This document shows positions 8,408-17,673 of a stretch of 62,313 nucleotides of DNA, piece by piece. This DNA comes from Myxococcota bacterium. GTDB lineage: Bacteria > Myxococcota_A > UBA9160 > UBA4427. Where the stretch lies: positions 1 to 62,313 of the forward strand of contig JANQEL010000063.1 of the NCBI GenBank assembly GCA_028278345.1. Direction: 5' to 3'. Numbering within the stretch: the first letter of the stretch is position 1; each line of letters starts with the position of its first letter. A program made the translations under genes and the position numbers. Below the pieces are notes generated by a model, which was given only the letters and a program-made list of their open reading frames with translations, ran no database searches and had not been told where the DNA came from.

Positions 8408-9664
8408 TCACGGGTCGACGGGCGCGCGACCCTCGAAGCGCACGGGCAGATGCTTCAAGCCGAACAGGCGGTTGTCACGCGTCCAGACGGGCGCGCCCGT
8501 GATCTCGATTTCGTCCCAGGCCGCCAGCAGCTCTTCGAACATCACGCGGATCTCGAGCTTGGCGAGGTTGGCACCCAGGCAGCGATGCACGCCCCAACCG
8601 AAGGCCACGTGGGGGTTCGGGTCGCGCGCGATGTCGAAACGATCGGGGTCTTCGAAGACGCGATCGTCGCGATTCGCCGACATTTCCCAGAGCGTCACCT
8701 TCTCACCGGCGCGGAACTCCTTGCCGTGGAACTCGAGGTCGCGCGTCACCGTGCGCCGCTTGTAGACGGAAGAGGTCGTGTAGCGGACGATCTCGTCGAC
8801 CGCGGTCTCCATCAGCTCGGGATGGGCGCGCATGCGTTCGAGTTCGCCCGGCGTTTCGAGCAGCGCCTTGAGCCCGCCCGCGATGGCCTTGCGGGTGGTC
8901 TCCGTCCCCGCGGCGAAGAGCAGCATGTAGAACTGCAGGATCTCGGCGTTGCTGAGCGTCGGTGGATCCGCGTCCTCCATGCGGGCGTGGATCACGATCG
9001 AGAGCATGTCGTCTTTCGGGTTGCGCGTCTTCTCGGCGATCAACTCCTGGGCGAAGGCGATCATGTTTGCGTTGGCCTGCGCGGCCTCTTCGCTCACTTC
9101 GCCGAGCTTGCGTCCGCTGTATTCGAGTCCGATGTCGATCCAGTCGCAGAGCTGCCCCCGCATCTCCTGCGGTACACCGAGCAACATCGAGATCGCCTGC
9201 AGGGGAAGTTCGCGTGCGACTTCGACCACGAAGTCGATTTCCCCCTCGTCGCCGACATCGGCGAGGATGGCCCGCGCGCGTCGTCGCAGTTCGGGTTCGA
9301 GGGCGCCGATCACCCGCGGTGTGAAGCCACTGTTCACGAGCCCGCGAATCCGACGGTGTCGCGGGTCGTCCATCATGTTGAGCATGAGCCCGGCCGTCTT
9401 CACGTCGGCGATGAAGGTTCCGCCGTAGGGACGATCGCCCCCGGTGTGGGAAGAGAAGTCGCCGGGGTTCTTGAAGACCTCGACCACCTGGGCATGTCGT
9501 GACAACACCCAGAAGCCTTCGCCGTCGGGTGTGTTCGCAGTGGGCTCGTGCCAGTGGATCGGATCGTGTTCGCGCAGCGCGCGAAAGGCCTCGAAGGGAA
9601 AGCCGTCCCGGAAGTTGTCGAGGTCGGTGAGATCGAAGTCGAGATTCGCCGCCGGCAGGCTCAT
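8408..9664 (-). CDS. Cytochrome P450
   Basis: Soluble bacterial haem monooxygenase of 418 residues. Visible motifs are the I-helix oxygen-binding AAGTETTRKAI, the K-helix ExxR in DEIVRYTT, and the haem loop FGWGVHRCLGANLAKLE with the cysteine ligand. The ATG at 9664 overlaps the TGA of the upstream homocysteine methyltransferase gene (ATGA, 4 bases), which fixes the start and indicates translational coupling. Sequence flavour (DFDLTDLDNFRDGFPFEAF, EPTANTPDGEGFWVLSRH) is like P450s of lipid- or sterol-degrading actinobacteria and deltaproteobacteria (CYP125/CYP142-like groups), but I cannot name the substrate. Redox partners are not in the window. Confidence 0.95.
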   Translation of the reverse strand: MSLPAANLDFDLTDLDNFRDGFPFEAFRALREHDPIHWHEPTANTPDGEGFWVLSRHAQVVEVFKNPGDFSSHTGGDRPYGGTFIADVKTAGLMLNMMDDPRHRRIRGLVNSGFTPRVIGALEPELRRRARAILADVGDEGEIDFVVEVARELPLQAISMLLGVPQEMRGQLCDWIDIGLEYSGRKLGEVSEEAAQANANMIAFAQELIAEKTRNPKDDMLSIVIHARMEDADPPTLSNAEILQFYMLLFAAGTETTRKAIAGGLKALLETPGELERMRAHPELMETAVDEIVRYTTSSVYKRRTVTRDLEFHGKEFRAGEKVTLWEMSANRDDRVFEDPDRFDIARDPNPHVAFGWGVHRCLGANLAKLEIRVMFEELLAAWDEIEITGAPVWTRDNRLFGLKHLPVRFEGRAPVDP

Positions 9665-10587
9665 GGCGGCAGTATAGGAAAGGCGCTTCGCAGCGCGCGG
9701 ATGTGCTCGGGTGTCGTTCCGCAGCAGCCGCCGATCATGCGCGCCCCGGCCTCGACCCACTGCTCGGCAACCGACACAAAGGACGCCGGGTCGTGGTCTT
9801 CGACGCGCTGATCGGGCGAGTTTTCATAGGGGGCGCCGAGGTTTGCGTATACGCCGAACGGGATCGCGCTGCGTGCGAAGACTTCGAGTGCCTTCGGCAC
9901 CGCAGACGGCGGCAGGCAGTTGATCGAAACGAGTTCGGGCTCGAAGCGGGCGACCCGATCGAGCGCGGCGGAGAGATCTTCTCCCGAGAGCAGCCGCGCC
10001 TGCGCGTCGCAGATGAAGCTCACCCAGAAGGGAAGCCGCGTGCGCTTCGCAGCCTCGCAGGCTGCGCATGCTTCGGCGATGGAGTTCATCGTCTCGATCA
10101 GGATCAGATCGACGCCGGCTTCGGCGAGATGCTCCGCATGTTCGCGGTGTTCGACTTCGAGAGCGGGTGCTTCGGGGACGCGCTCGGGCAGGTAGCAGTC
10201 TTCGAGGGGCGGTGCGGACCCCGCGATCCAACAACGACGGTCGGCCGCGTCGATTCCCCGCCGCGCACACTCCACCGCAAGGCCGGTGAGTTCACCCGAA
10301 CGCCCTTCGGTTCGCGGATCGCGCGCGAGTACCCGCGCCTGGGTGCGGAAGGTGTTCGCGGTGATGACCTCTGCGCCAGCGCGCGCGTATGTTTCGTGGA
10401 CCGAGGTGAGAACCTCGGGTGCTTCGATCAGGGCCAGGGTCGACCACAGAGGAAGCGCGCTCGGCACGCCGCGACGTTCGAGTTCGGTACCCGTTGCGCC
10501 ATCGAGAACGAGCGGCGCATCCCCCGCGATGCGCTGGGCGGTCGTCGTGGGACCATCCTCTCGGTTGCGGTGACCGTTTCCCGTCAT
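9661..10587 (-). CDS. Homocysteine S-methyltransferase family protein
   Basis: From the ATG at 10587 the protein is 308 residues. It has the N-terminal LDGATGTELERRG, ANTFRTQARVL, and the zinc-ligand cysteines in SINCLPP and in GGCCGTTPEH, which hold the catalytic zinc that activates homocysteine. The methyl donor (S-methylmethionine, betaine or a selenium analogue) cannot be read from sequence. It heads an operon with the P450 and the Tat aldo/keto reductase, an unusual partnership. The gene is divergent from the HAD phosphatase gene, with 111 bases between starts. Confidence 0.9.
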   Translation of the reverse strand: MTGNGHRNREDGPTTTAQRIAGDAPLVLDGATGTELERRGVPSALPLWSTLALIEAPEVLTSVHETYARAGAEVITANTFRTQARVLARDPRTEGRSGELTGLAVECARRGIDAADRRCWIAGSAPPLEDCYLPERVPEAPALEVEHREHAEHLAEAGVDLILIETMNSIAEACAACEAAKRTRLPFWVSFICDAQARLLSGEDLSAALDRVARFEPELVSINCLPPSAVPKALEVFARSAIPFGVYANLGAPYENSPDQRVEDHDPASFVSVAEQWVEAGARMIGGCCGTTPEHIRALRSAFPILPP

Positions 10588-10698
10588 GATCCGGACGCAC
10601 CTCGCTTTGCCTGCGCAGGACAGGTAGTGTTGCTCGCGTGCCGGCCCCACACACCCACTTCTCGCCGGGCTGGCGGCTGCGAGGTTGAAGGTTCCGCG

Positions 10699-11445
10699 AT
10701 GAGTGAAGACGACGACGGTTTGACGCCCACCGAAGATCCCGCCGTGGCGCTGGCCCGCGCCAGGGCCCTCGCGGTCTTCTGCGACTTCGACGGAACGTTT
10801 TCCGTGCAGGACGTGGGTTCGACCCTTGCGAAGCAGTACCTCGGACCGAGTCGTATCGAGTTGTTGGGCCGCTGGCAGAGCGGCGAGCTCGACGCCTGGA
10901 CGTACAACATCGCGCTCTTCACCGGCTTTCGCCTACCGAAGGACGAGCTGCACGACTTCCTGGCGACGATCGAACTCGATCCGGGTGCTCGTTCGTTGCT
11001 CGCCTGGTGTGCCGAGGCCGACGTGCCCTTTCGCATTCTCTCCGACGGTTTCGACTACAACATCGATTGGCTGCAAGAGCATCACGGGGTTCGCTTCGAC
11101 TACGCCTCGAACCACCTCGAGTACGGCGGGGCTGCTGACGACGAATGGCGCATCGCGCCCGGCGCGCGAAACCCTGCGTGCTCGTGCGGCACGGGGACCT
11201 GCAAGCGCGGCATCATCTCCGCGGTGCGCCGCGAGCGACCGGGCACCTTCTGCATCCACATCGGCAATGGGCGGGTCTCGGATCTCTGTGGTGCAGAGGA
11301 GGCCGACCTCGCCTTCGCGAAGGAAACCCTCGCCGACGCCCTGCGCGAGCGGAAGTGCCCCTACGAACCCTTCGAGACCCTCGACGACGTGGTGGCGAAG
11401 CTCACCTCCCTGGTCGCCGAGGCGCGTCAGTTGCGAGAGAGCTAG
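10699..11445 (+). CDS. HAD-superfamily phosphatase, MtnX/SerB-like
   Basis: The 248-residue protein has HAD motif I CDFDGTFSVQDVG with both aspartates, motif II at ILSDGFDY, and motif IV around GNGRVSDLCGAEEADLAFAK. This arrangement is that of the IB group, which includes phosphoserine phosphatase and the methionine-salvage phosphatase MtnX. A cysteine-rich stretch, ACSCGTGTCKRG, lies before the Lys of motif III; MtnX relatives have a similar CxxC-K segment. The start is the ATG at 10699. Being divergent from a homocysteine methyltransferase hints at sulfur-amino-acid metabolism, but the substrate is an inference. Confidence 0.85.
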   Translation: MSEDDDGLTPTEDPAVALARARALAVFCDFDGTFSVQDVGSTLAKQYLGPSRIELLGRWQSGELDAWTYNIALFTGFRLPKDELHDFLATIELDPGARSLLAWCAEADVPFRILSDGFDYNIDWLQEHHGVRFDYASNHLEYGGAADDEWRIAPGARNPACSCGTGTCKRGIISAVRRERPGTFCIHIGNGRVSDLCGAEEADLAFAKETLADALRERKCPYEPFETLDDVVAKLTSLVAEARQLRES

Positions 11446-11504
11446 CGTCTGCGCCCCCATTCCACCGGTCGGAGTGGGGAGCAGGTAGAAGGAAGCAACT
11501 CGTC

Positions 11505-12854
11505 GTGGGCGTGAGCGTAGCCGTCATCGGTGCAGGTCTTGCGGGCTTGCGCGCAGCCACCGCGCTTCGGCGCGCCGGCTGCGAAGTGACGCTGCTCGAG
11601 CGCGAAGGGCACGTCGGCGGGCGCGCCGCCGGCGGGCTGGTCGAGGGTTTCAGTATCGACGGGACACTGCCGTTGGTGCGTTCCTCCGATCGCGCGCTGA
11701 TTTCGTTCATCGATCGCATGGAACTCGGCGAACGCCTGCTGCCCCCGCACGAAGTCGAACTCGCGCAGATGTTCCACGCCGTTCCGCACACGGTTGCGAC
11801 GTCTACGTTGCAGGAACTCGCGGCCCTGCCGGGGGTTCGCTTCTGGGACAAGAAGCGGTTGCTGCGCCTGCCGCGCCTGATGGATCGCTATCGCCCCCTG
11901 CTCGATCCCGACGCGCCCGAACGTGCAGCCGAACTCGATTTCCGAAGCGCCCGCGATCACGCGACCCTCTACTTCGGGGCTTCGTTCTTCGACCACTGGG
12001 TCTCGCCCGAGACTACGAGCGAGTACGTCGACGACGAGATGGAGATCAGCCGCGTGGCGTTCCTGCTCTCGCGCATCGCCTCGCGCGAAGGGCGTGCGAC
12101 CCTGGGATCCCTGCGCCAGGGGCTCTGGGTGTTGGCCGAACGCGCTGCGGCGGATGTCGGCGTCGTGCGCCGAGCGGTCGTGCAGGATATCACCTGTCGT
12201 TCGGGCGGTGGCTACGCGGTGCGGTGCGATGGACAGCCGGGCGCGCGGGTCTTCGATGTCGAAGCCGTGGTCGTCGCGACCGCACCCGAAGTCGCGGGCC
12301 GCATCGCTGGTCCCACCCTGGTTCCCGCTGAACGGGACTTCTTTGCCGACTATCGAAGCGGGCCCGTGGTCTCGCTCTCCCTCGGTCTCGAGACACCTCT
12401 CGGAAACACCCAGCGCTTCGTTCGTGTTCCGAAAGCGGAGGCCTCTTCGATCGAGTGCTACCTCTGCGAAGCCGGCGACGGGGCGCGCGCGCCGAGAGGC
12501 GCGGGGCTCATCACCCTGCGCGCGAACGAGCGCTTCGCGACCGCCAACGCGAGCGCGAGTGACGAAGTCGTCGAGAAGTCGTTGATCGCCGCCCTCTCGC
12601 GCTTCCACCCCGAACTGGTCGAGCGCATCGAGCTCGTTCGCCTGCGCCGCGAAGCCGCGGAGAATCCGAACTTTCGCGTCGGGGCGTATCGCGCGTTGGA
12701 TCGCTTCGAGCGTGTGCAGGTCGACCGCCGCGAACAGGGGCGGCGCGTCTATTTCGCCGGGCCCTATCGAATCGGCCCGCGTCCAGAGCACGCCCTCGCT
12801 TCGGGGCGTCGTGCGGCGGCATCACTGATCGAGGACTTCGGGCTCGAAGCGTAG
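11505..12854 (+). CDS. FAD-dependent oxidoreductase, amine oxidase/phytoene desaturase-like
   Basis: The 449-residue protein begins with the FAD dinucleotide-binding fingerprint VIGAGLAGLRAATAL and the following Glu in VTLLERE, then GHVGGRAAGG. The C-terminal FAD-contact segment is VYFAGPYRIGPRPEHALASG. This places it in the family of protoporphyrinogen oxidases, carotenoid desaturases and flavin amine oxidases. The GTG at 11505 has an AAGGAAG-type ribosome site (about 11489-11495); a GTG at 11511 is also possible. It follows the HAD gene by 59 bases. No substrate can be assigned; a lipid or isoprenoid is a reasonable guess. Confidence 0.82.
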   Translation: MGVSVAVIGAGLAGLRAATALRRAGCEVTLLEREGHVGGRAAGGLVEGFSIDGTLPLVRSSDRALISFIDRMELGERLLPPHEVELAQMFHAVPHTVATSTLQELAALPGVRFWDKKRLLRLPRLMDRYRPLLDPDAPERAAELDFRSARDHATLYFGASFFDHWVSPETTSEYVDDEMEISRVAFLLSRIASREGRATLGSLRQGLWVLAERAAADVGVVRRAVVQDITCRSGGGYAVRCDGQPGARVFDVEAVVVATAPEVAGRIAGPTLVPAERDFFADYRSGPVVSLSLGLETPLGNTQRFVRVPKAEASSIECYLCEAGDGARAPRGAGLITLRANERFATANASASDEVVEKSLIAALSRFHPELVERIELVRLRREAAENPNFRVGAYRALDRFERVQVDRREQGRRVYFAGPYRIGPRPEHALASGRRAAASLIEDFGLEA

Positions 12855-12926
12855 TTTCGGCGAAGGCCGCTCGGGTGGCGCGCGCGTGTCGCCGATAGAC
12901 CCAGGACCCCCAGTTTCGAGGCTCCG

Positions 12927-14288
12927 GTGCGGCACTCCCTCCGAACCCACTCCATCCCGATCACCCTGCTCGCGTCGACCGCGCTGGTCGTGGGCATCGC
13001 GGGCTGCGGCGGAGATCTGTCCGAACTCCAGGACGATGATCTCACGACGGTCACCGCCGAGATTCGCAAGTACCGCAACGCGATCACAGCCCTGGGCCAC
13101 GCGATCGAACTGCTCAACGTTCCCGAGGACTCGACGGAACAGATCGAACTCATGCTCCTCGGCCACGAGTGGGACGACGCGGGGGTCGAGGAGCTGCTCG
13201 AGAAGAACGTCAATACCTTCGTCTTCTTCGAACGTGCGATCGGTCGCGAGGGCTTCCAGGTTCGCGTGAAGACGAGCCACGGCGAGCAGGTCGTGCTCGA
13301 TCGTTGGATGATGTTGGCCCGGCTACGCGCCCTCAAGATTCGCGCGCTTGCACGGGAGGGGGATGCCGTGGCCGCCCTCGACGATCTCATCGAACTCGCG
13401 GGCTTCGGTACGCGGGTGCGCGGCCTCGACGGGGGGCGGATCGTGCATCACCTGATCGGCACGTCGTTGGTTCGCATCGCACTCACGACCCTCGAGAGCA
13501 TGTTGATCGAAACGCCGCTCACGCGCGAGCAGGCGAAGGTGCTGATCGCGAAGGTCGAAGCCCTGCGCATCGATCGAGAGGGCTGGCAGCGGGTGCTCGC
13601 CGGCGACTACCAATGGCGCGCGGCGGTGCTCGACGAATCCATCGCTGCACGCGGCGGCGATGGATCGAATGCTTCACGCGATCCCTTCGCGCGCGAGGTA
13701 CTCGACTCGATGGTAAGCCTGCTGCCGCACGGGTACACCCTGCAGCGCAATCGTACCCTCGACCGCCTGGCCAACCATTATCGCGCCTACGGGGATCTGC
13801 CCGGCACGCCGTGCCGCGAGAGCGACCCGCATCGCGCCCCCGGTGCAAAGCTGTTGGGGGGACCGCCCGATCCGATGACCTTCGAGCAGAATGCGATCGG
13901 AAACTACTGGGCGGACCTCACGGGCATCACCTTCTCGATCCACCACGACACGATGTGTGTGGCCGACAGCTTCGCGTCCGCCATCGTCGCGATGATCGCC
14001 CTGCGTGCCTACGAAACGGAGAACGGCACGATGCCGGAGGCCCTAGACGCGCTGGTCCCCGACTACCTCGACTCCGTTCCGATCGACTACTTCGGCGGTG
14101 GACCCCTGCGCTACTCGCGCGAAGAGCACCTCCTCTACTCGATCGGAACCGATTTCGTCGATGCGAAGGGCGTTCACGCCCAGGGCGAACGCTGCACTTC
14201 CGAACTCGCCTGGCCAATTCCCTTCGCGGCGGACGGGCGCGCGGCGCGTCCGCCCGAGCGTCTCATCTGCGCAACTCCGCGATCGTGA
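12927..14288 (+). CDS. Predicted lipoprotein of unknown function
   Basis: The 453-residue protein starts at the GTG at 12927. It has a signal peptide ending in a lipobox VVGIAGC, so Cys27 would be lipidated. The mature part is largely helical with alternating Leu and charged residues, and has a repeated theme (ARLRALKIRALAREGDAV). Near the end, AYETENGTMPEALDALVPDY closely resembles the segment found after pseudopilin-like regions in many planctomycete and deltaproteobacterial secreted proteins. Its 3' end overlaps the convergent mutS2 gene by 26 bases. Family not recognised. Confidence 0.75.
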   Translation: MRHSLRTHSIPITLLASTALVVGIAGCGGDLSELQDDDLTTVTAEIRKYRNAITALGHAIELLNVPEDSTEQIELMLLGHEWDDAGVEELLEKNVNTFVFFERAIGREGFQVRVKTSHGEQVVLDRWMMLARLRALKIRALAREGDAVAALDDLIELAGFGTRVRGLDGGRIVHHLIGTSLVRIALTTLESMLIETPLTREQAKVLIAKVEALRIDREGWQRVLAGDYQWRAAVLDESIAARGGDGSNASRDPFAREVLDSMVSLLPHGYTLQRNRTLDRLANHYRAYGDLPGTPCRESDPHRAPGAKLLGGPPDPMTFEQNAIGNYWADLTGITFSIHHDTMCVADSFASAIVAMIALRAYETENGTMPEALDALVPDYLDSVPIDYFGGGPLRYSREEHLLYSIGTDFVDAKGVHAQGERCTSELAWPIPFAADGRAARPPERLICATPRS

Positions 14289-16806
14289 CGCCATCGCCTC
14301 CCTCACCGCGCTCGCCCGCGCGGTGGGAGACGACGTGGGGCGAGGCATGAAGGTGTTCGCGCACGGCGGCGCGGAGGGCGCCCGTCCCGATGCCGTGGAT
14401 CACATGGAGGATCTCGTCGCCGTCGCGCAGCCCGGCGTCGAGTACCCGCGCAAGTTCGTCGAGGGCTTCGTCGACCCGGCGTCCGCGCAGGTCGCACTCT
14501 CGCGTGCCCCCCGCGATCACGGCGTCATCGGCGGGCTTTGATTCGCGTTCGAAACTGACGCGCGTCTCACTCTCCTTCGCTCTCGACTTCGCGCGTTCGC
14601 GCACCTTCGAAGCCTCGATGTCGAGCTTTGCACTCGCGACCTGCACGCTCACGCGACCCCGTCGATCCGGCAGGCTCTTGAGCACGCCTTCGCGATCGCC
14701 GGGAAGCAGCACGGGCATGCCGGGCTTCGCCTTGCGCCAATCGATCGCATGGCTCGGTGCGGCTTCGGGCTCGGGCTTTGGTGCGGCTTCCTGCGCCCTG
14801 GCTTCGAGGTTCAGCAGCCGTTCGCGCGCGTGCGCCGCGCCGCGTGCGGCGTCGCGCGAACTGCCTTCGCCCGCGCGCTGCAGGCCGCGAATCACGGCCG
14901 CCACCTGGGCGTGGGCATCCTTGAAGCGTTCGTCGAGATCGCTTCGCATGTCTTCGAAGAGCTTGTCGCGCCGCTCCTGCAGGCGTTGGAGCTTGTGTTG
15001 ATACTCGCGCCGGGCGCTCTCGCCTTCGGCGCGCAAGCGCGAGGCCTCCTGCTTCTCGCGCTCGAGCATCGCGCGTGAGTTCGCGAGTTCGCTGAGCATG
15101 CGATCGAGCCTGCGGTCTTCGCGTTCGAGCAGCGCGTTCGCGCGTTCGAGGACTTCTCCCGGCATACCCATGCGCGCGGCGACGGCGGTGGCCGAAGACG
15201 CACCCGCGGTTCCGCTGTGGAGGCGGAACGTCGGCGCCAGGGTTTCGGGATCGAACTCGACGCTGGCGTTGCAGAAGCGCTCGTCGACTTCGGCCATCTC
15301 TTTGAGCAGGTTGTAGTGGGTGGTGGCCATCACGCGCGCATCGCGATCGGCCAGGGCTTCGAGGATCGCCTGGGCGAGCGCGGCCCCCTCGCTCGGGTCG
15401 GTTCCGACCCCGACCTCGTCGAGCAGCGCGAGGGTGTCCGGGCCCGCCGCGTCGACCACCTGCGCGAGGTTCACCATGTGGGCGGAGAAGGTGGAGAGGC
15501 TCTCACTGATGTCCTGTCCATCTCCCAACTCGACCAACAGTCGATCGAAGAGGTCGACCCGTGCGCCTTCTTTCGCGGGAACGTGGAGCCCGAGGCGGAT
15601 CATCACGGCCGCAAGGCCCACGGCCTTCATCGCAACGGTCTTGCCACCGCCGTTGGGGCCCGAGATGACGAGCACGCTGTGGTGTTCGCCGAGGGCGATG
15701 TCGTTCGGGACGGCCTCATCGCGGGGAAGTAGTGGATGGCGCAGGTCCTCGAAGCGGAAGCACCCTCCCCGCTCGACGACGGGTTCGCTCGCGTCCATTG
15801 CCTCGGCGAGGTGCGCGCGTGCGAAGGCGAGATCGATCGACGAGATCGTTTCGAGCGCAGCCGAAAGGCCGGGCCCGACGCGCGCGACGGCTTCGCTGAG
15901 TTCGCGCAGCACGCGTTCGACTTCGCGCGCGACGTCGAGTTCGGCCTGCTTCAAGCGATTGTTGAGTTCGACCACGGCCTCGGGTTCCACGAAGAGTGTG
16001 GTGCCCGAGCGCGAGGCGTCGTGCACGATGCCGCGAACCTTGCCGCGGGCATCGGCGCGCACCGGGAGCACATAGCGATCGTTGCGCACGGTGAAGTACG
16101 AATCCGAGAGCGCGCCCGAAACTTCGTCGTCGTTGAGGTAGCGACCGAGTCGCTTCTGGAGTTGCGCGCCGAGATCACTCGTGAGTCGCCGCGCATCGCG
16201 CAACAGCGGTGAAGCGCTGTCGCGCACCTCTCCCGATGGTTCGAGGCAGCGATCGATCTGGTCGGCGACTTCGCGATCGACGGAGATGGTCTCCGCGAGA
16301 CCGTTGAGCCGGGCTGCGATCTCCTTTTGCCCGCGCAGGAACCGCACGATGGTCGTGGTGGCGGCGAGGGTCCTGGCTGCATCGAGCAACTGATCGGAGG
16401 AAAGAACGCCCCCCATCGCGGCGCGTCGCAGGGCGCGGCGCAGATCCGCGATGCCGTGCAGCGGCGGTGGCGTTCCGGCTTCGAGGACCGCGCGTGCTTC
16501 GCTGGTTTCGGTGAGGCGCTCGCGAACTCCCGCGAGCGAGGCCTCGAACTCACCGCGGGCGAGTCCTTCCCCGACTTCCGAGCCTTCGGCACCCGGGTTG
16601 CCGGTTGCTGTGCCTCCCGCTGTATCCCCTTCGTCGGTCACGAGGTCGGCCGGCCCCAGGCGCAGGCGCGCCTGGGGGGTTCGGCAATAGCGCGTGAGCA
16701 TCGCCACGACCCGTTGCCATTCGAGGCTTTCGAGCGTCTTTTGCGTGATGGACTGCATTCGTTCCGGCTCGTCCGGCGGCGCGCCACCGGGTAGCTCGCG
16801 GCGCAT
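14263..16806 (-). CDS. mutS2: Endonuclease MutS2
   Basis: DNA structure-binding ATPase. In other bacteria it suppresses homologous recombination or rescues collided ribosomes. It is 847 residues. The ATPase core has Walker A SGPNGGGKTVAMK, then DGQDISESLSTFSAHM and the Walker B LALLDEVGVGTDPSEG. A long coiled coil follows, and the C-terminal Smr nuclease domain has CDLRGRRVDEAL and HVIHGIGTGALR. The Smr motif LDLHG is altered to CDLRG. The start may be the ATG at 16806 or the one at 16758. The second matches the usual MutS2 N-terminus better because the family begins a few residues before KTLESLEWQRV. It is divergent from murQ. Confidence 0.95.
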   Translation of the reverse strand: MRRELPGGAPPDEPERMQSITQKTLESLEWQRVVAMLTRYCRTPQARLRLGPADLVTDEGDTAGGTATGNPGAEGSEVGEGLARGEFEASLAGVRERLTETSEARAVLEAGTPPPLHGIADLRRALRRAAMGGVLSSDQLLDAARTLAATTTIVRFLRGQKEIAARLNGLAETISVDREVADQIDRCLEPSGEVRDSASPLLRDARRLTSDLGAQLQKRLGRYLNDDEVSGALSDSYFTVRNDRYVLPVRADARGKVRGIVHDASRSGTTLFVEPEAVVELNNRLKQAELDVAREVERVLRELSEAVARVGPGLSAALETISSIDLAFARAHLAEAMDASEPVVERGGCFRFEDLRHPLLPRDEAVPNDIALGEHHSVLVISGPNGGGKTVAMKAVGLAAVMIRLGLHVPAKEGARVDLFDRLLVELGDGQDISESLSTFSAHMVNLAQVVDAAGPDTLALLDEVGVGTDPSEGAALAQAILEALADRDARVMATTHYNLLKEMAEVDERFCNASVEFDPETLAPTFRLHSGTAGASSATAVAARMGMPGEVLERANALLEREDRRLDRMLSELANSRAMLEREKQEASRLRAEGESARREYQHKLQRLQERRDKLFEDMRSDLDERFKDAHAQVAAVIRGLQRAGEGSSRDAARGAAHARERLLNLEARAQEAAPKPEPEAAPSHAIDWRKAKPGMPVLLPGDREGVLKSLPDRRGRVSVQVASAKLDIEASKVRERAKSRAKESETRVSFERESKPADDAVIAGGTRECDLRGRRVDEALDELARVLDAGLRDGDEILHVIHGIGTGALRAAVREHLHASPHVVSHRAGERGEGGDGVTIAELRR

Positions 16807-16851
16807 ACTAGTCGTTCAGCTTTCGAGAACAATCGGCCGAAACGAAGCGCG

Positions 16852-17670
16852 ATGCCCCCCACCCGGCCGACAGAAGCGGTCCTCGAACACGCGCGCGATC
16901 TCGATCGGCGTTCGACCCGCGAGATTCTCGAAGTGATCCACGGCGAAGATGCCGTGGCGCTGGCCGCCGTGCGCGAAGTGCTGGCGGAGATCGAAGCCGC
17001 GGCCGAGGTGCTCGAGGCCACCATGGCGGGCGGCGGCACCTGGTTCAACATTGGCGCCGGCACCAGCGGTCGCATCGGGGTGCTCGACGCCTCCGAGATC
17101 CCGCCCACCTTCGGCCTCCCGCCTTCGCGCGTGCAGGCCGTGATCGCAGGGGGCGACAAGGCCCTGCGTCATGCCGTCGAAGGTGCGGAAGACAACATGG
17201 AAGCCGGTTCCTGGGAAGTGAGGGAGCGCGGACTCACGATGGGGGACGCCGTCGTCGCCCTCTCTGCGAGCGGTTCGACGCCCTACGTCCTCGGCGCGGT
17301 CGAAGCCGCGCACGACGCCGGCGCGCGCAGCATCGCGATCACATGCGATCCCGACTCACCCCTCGCCGACTCCGTCGAGATCGCGATCGCACCCCGCGTC
17401 GGTGCCGAAGTGATCGCGGGCTCGACGCGAATGAAGGGCGGCCTCGTGCAGAAGATGATCCTGCATTCGCTCTCCACCGCGGTGATGGTCAAGCTCGGTC
17501 GCGTGCACGGCAATCTGATGACCAACCTCGCCCCCGGAAATGCGAAGCTTCGCGAACGCGCGCTCGGCATCCTGATGAAGCTCTCCGGCCTCGACGAAGC
17601 CGAAGCCCAACGCCTGCTCGACCAGAACGGCGGCTGCGTCGAAGCGGCGCTCCAGGTGGCGCGCAAGTAG
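16852..17670 (+). CDS. murQ: N-acetylmuramic acid 6-phosphate etherase
   Basis: Cleaves the lactyl ether of MurNAc-6-phosphate to GlcNAc-6-phosphate and D-lactate in peptidoglycan recycling. It is 272 residues, a little short for the family at about 300. The SIS domain is visible with FNIGAGTSGRIGVLDASEIPPTFG-type sequence (about 66-90), including the catalytic Glu in DASEIPP. ALSASGSTPYVLGA is the second sugar-phosphate loop, and GSTRMKGG is strongly conserved in MurQ. The C-terminus has a UBA-like helical end (LLDQNGGCVEAALQ). It fits with GlmS/GlmU and the GH20 enzyme in amino-sugar turnover. No murK or nagZ is nearby. Confidence 0.93.
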   Translation: MPPTRPTEAVLEHARDLDRRSTREILEVIHGEDAVALAAVREVLAEIEAAAEVLEATMAGGGTWFNIGAGTSGRIGVLDASEIPPTFGLPPSRVQAVIAGGDKALRHAVEGAEDNMEAGSWEVRERGLTMGDAVVALSASGSTPYVLGAVEAAHDAGARSIAITCDPDSPLADSVEIAIAPRVGAEVIAGSTRMKGGLVQKMILHSLSTAVMVKLGRVHGNLMTNLAPGNAKLRERALGILMKLSGLDEAEAQRLLDQNGGCVEAALQVARK

Positions 17671-17673
17671 CCT

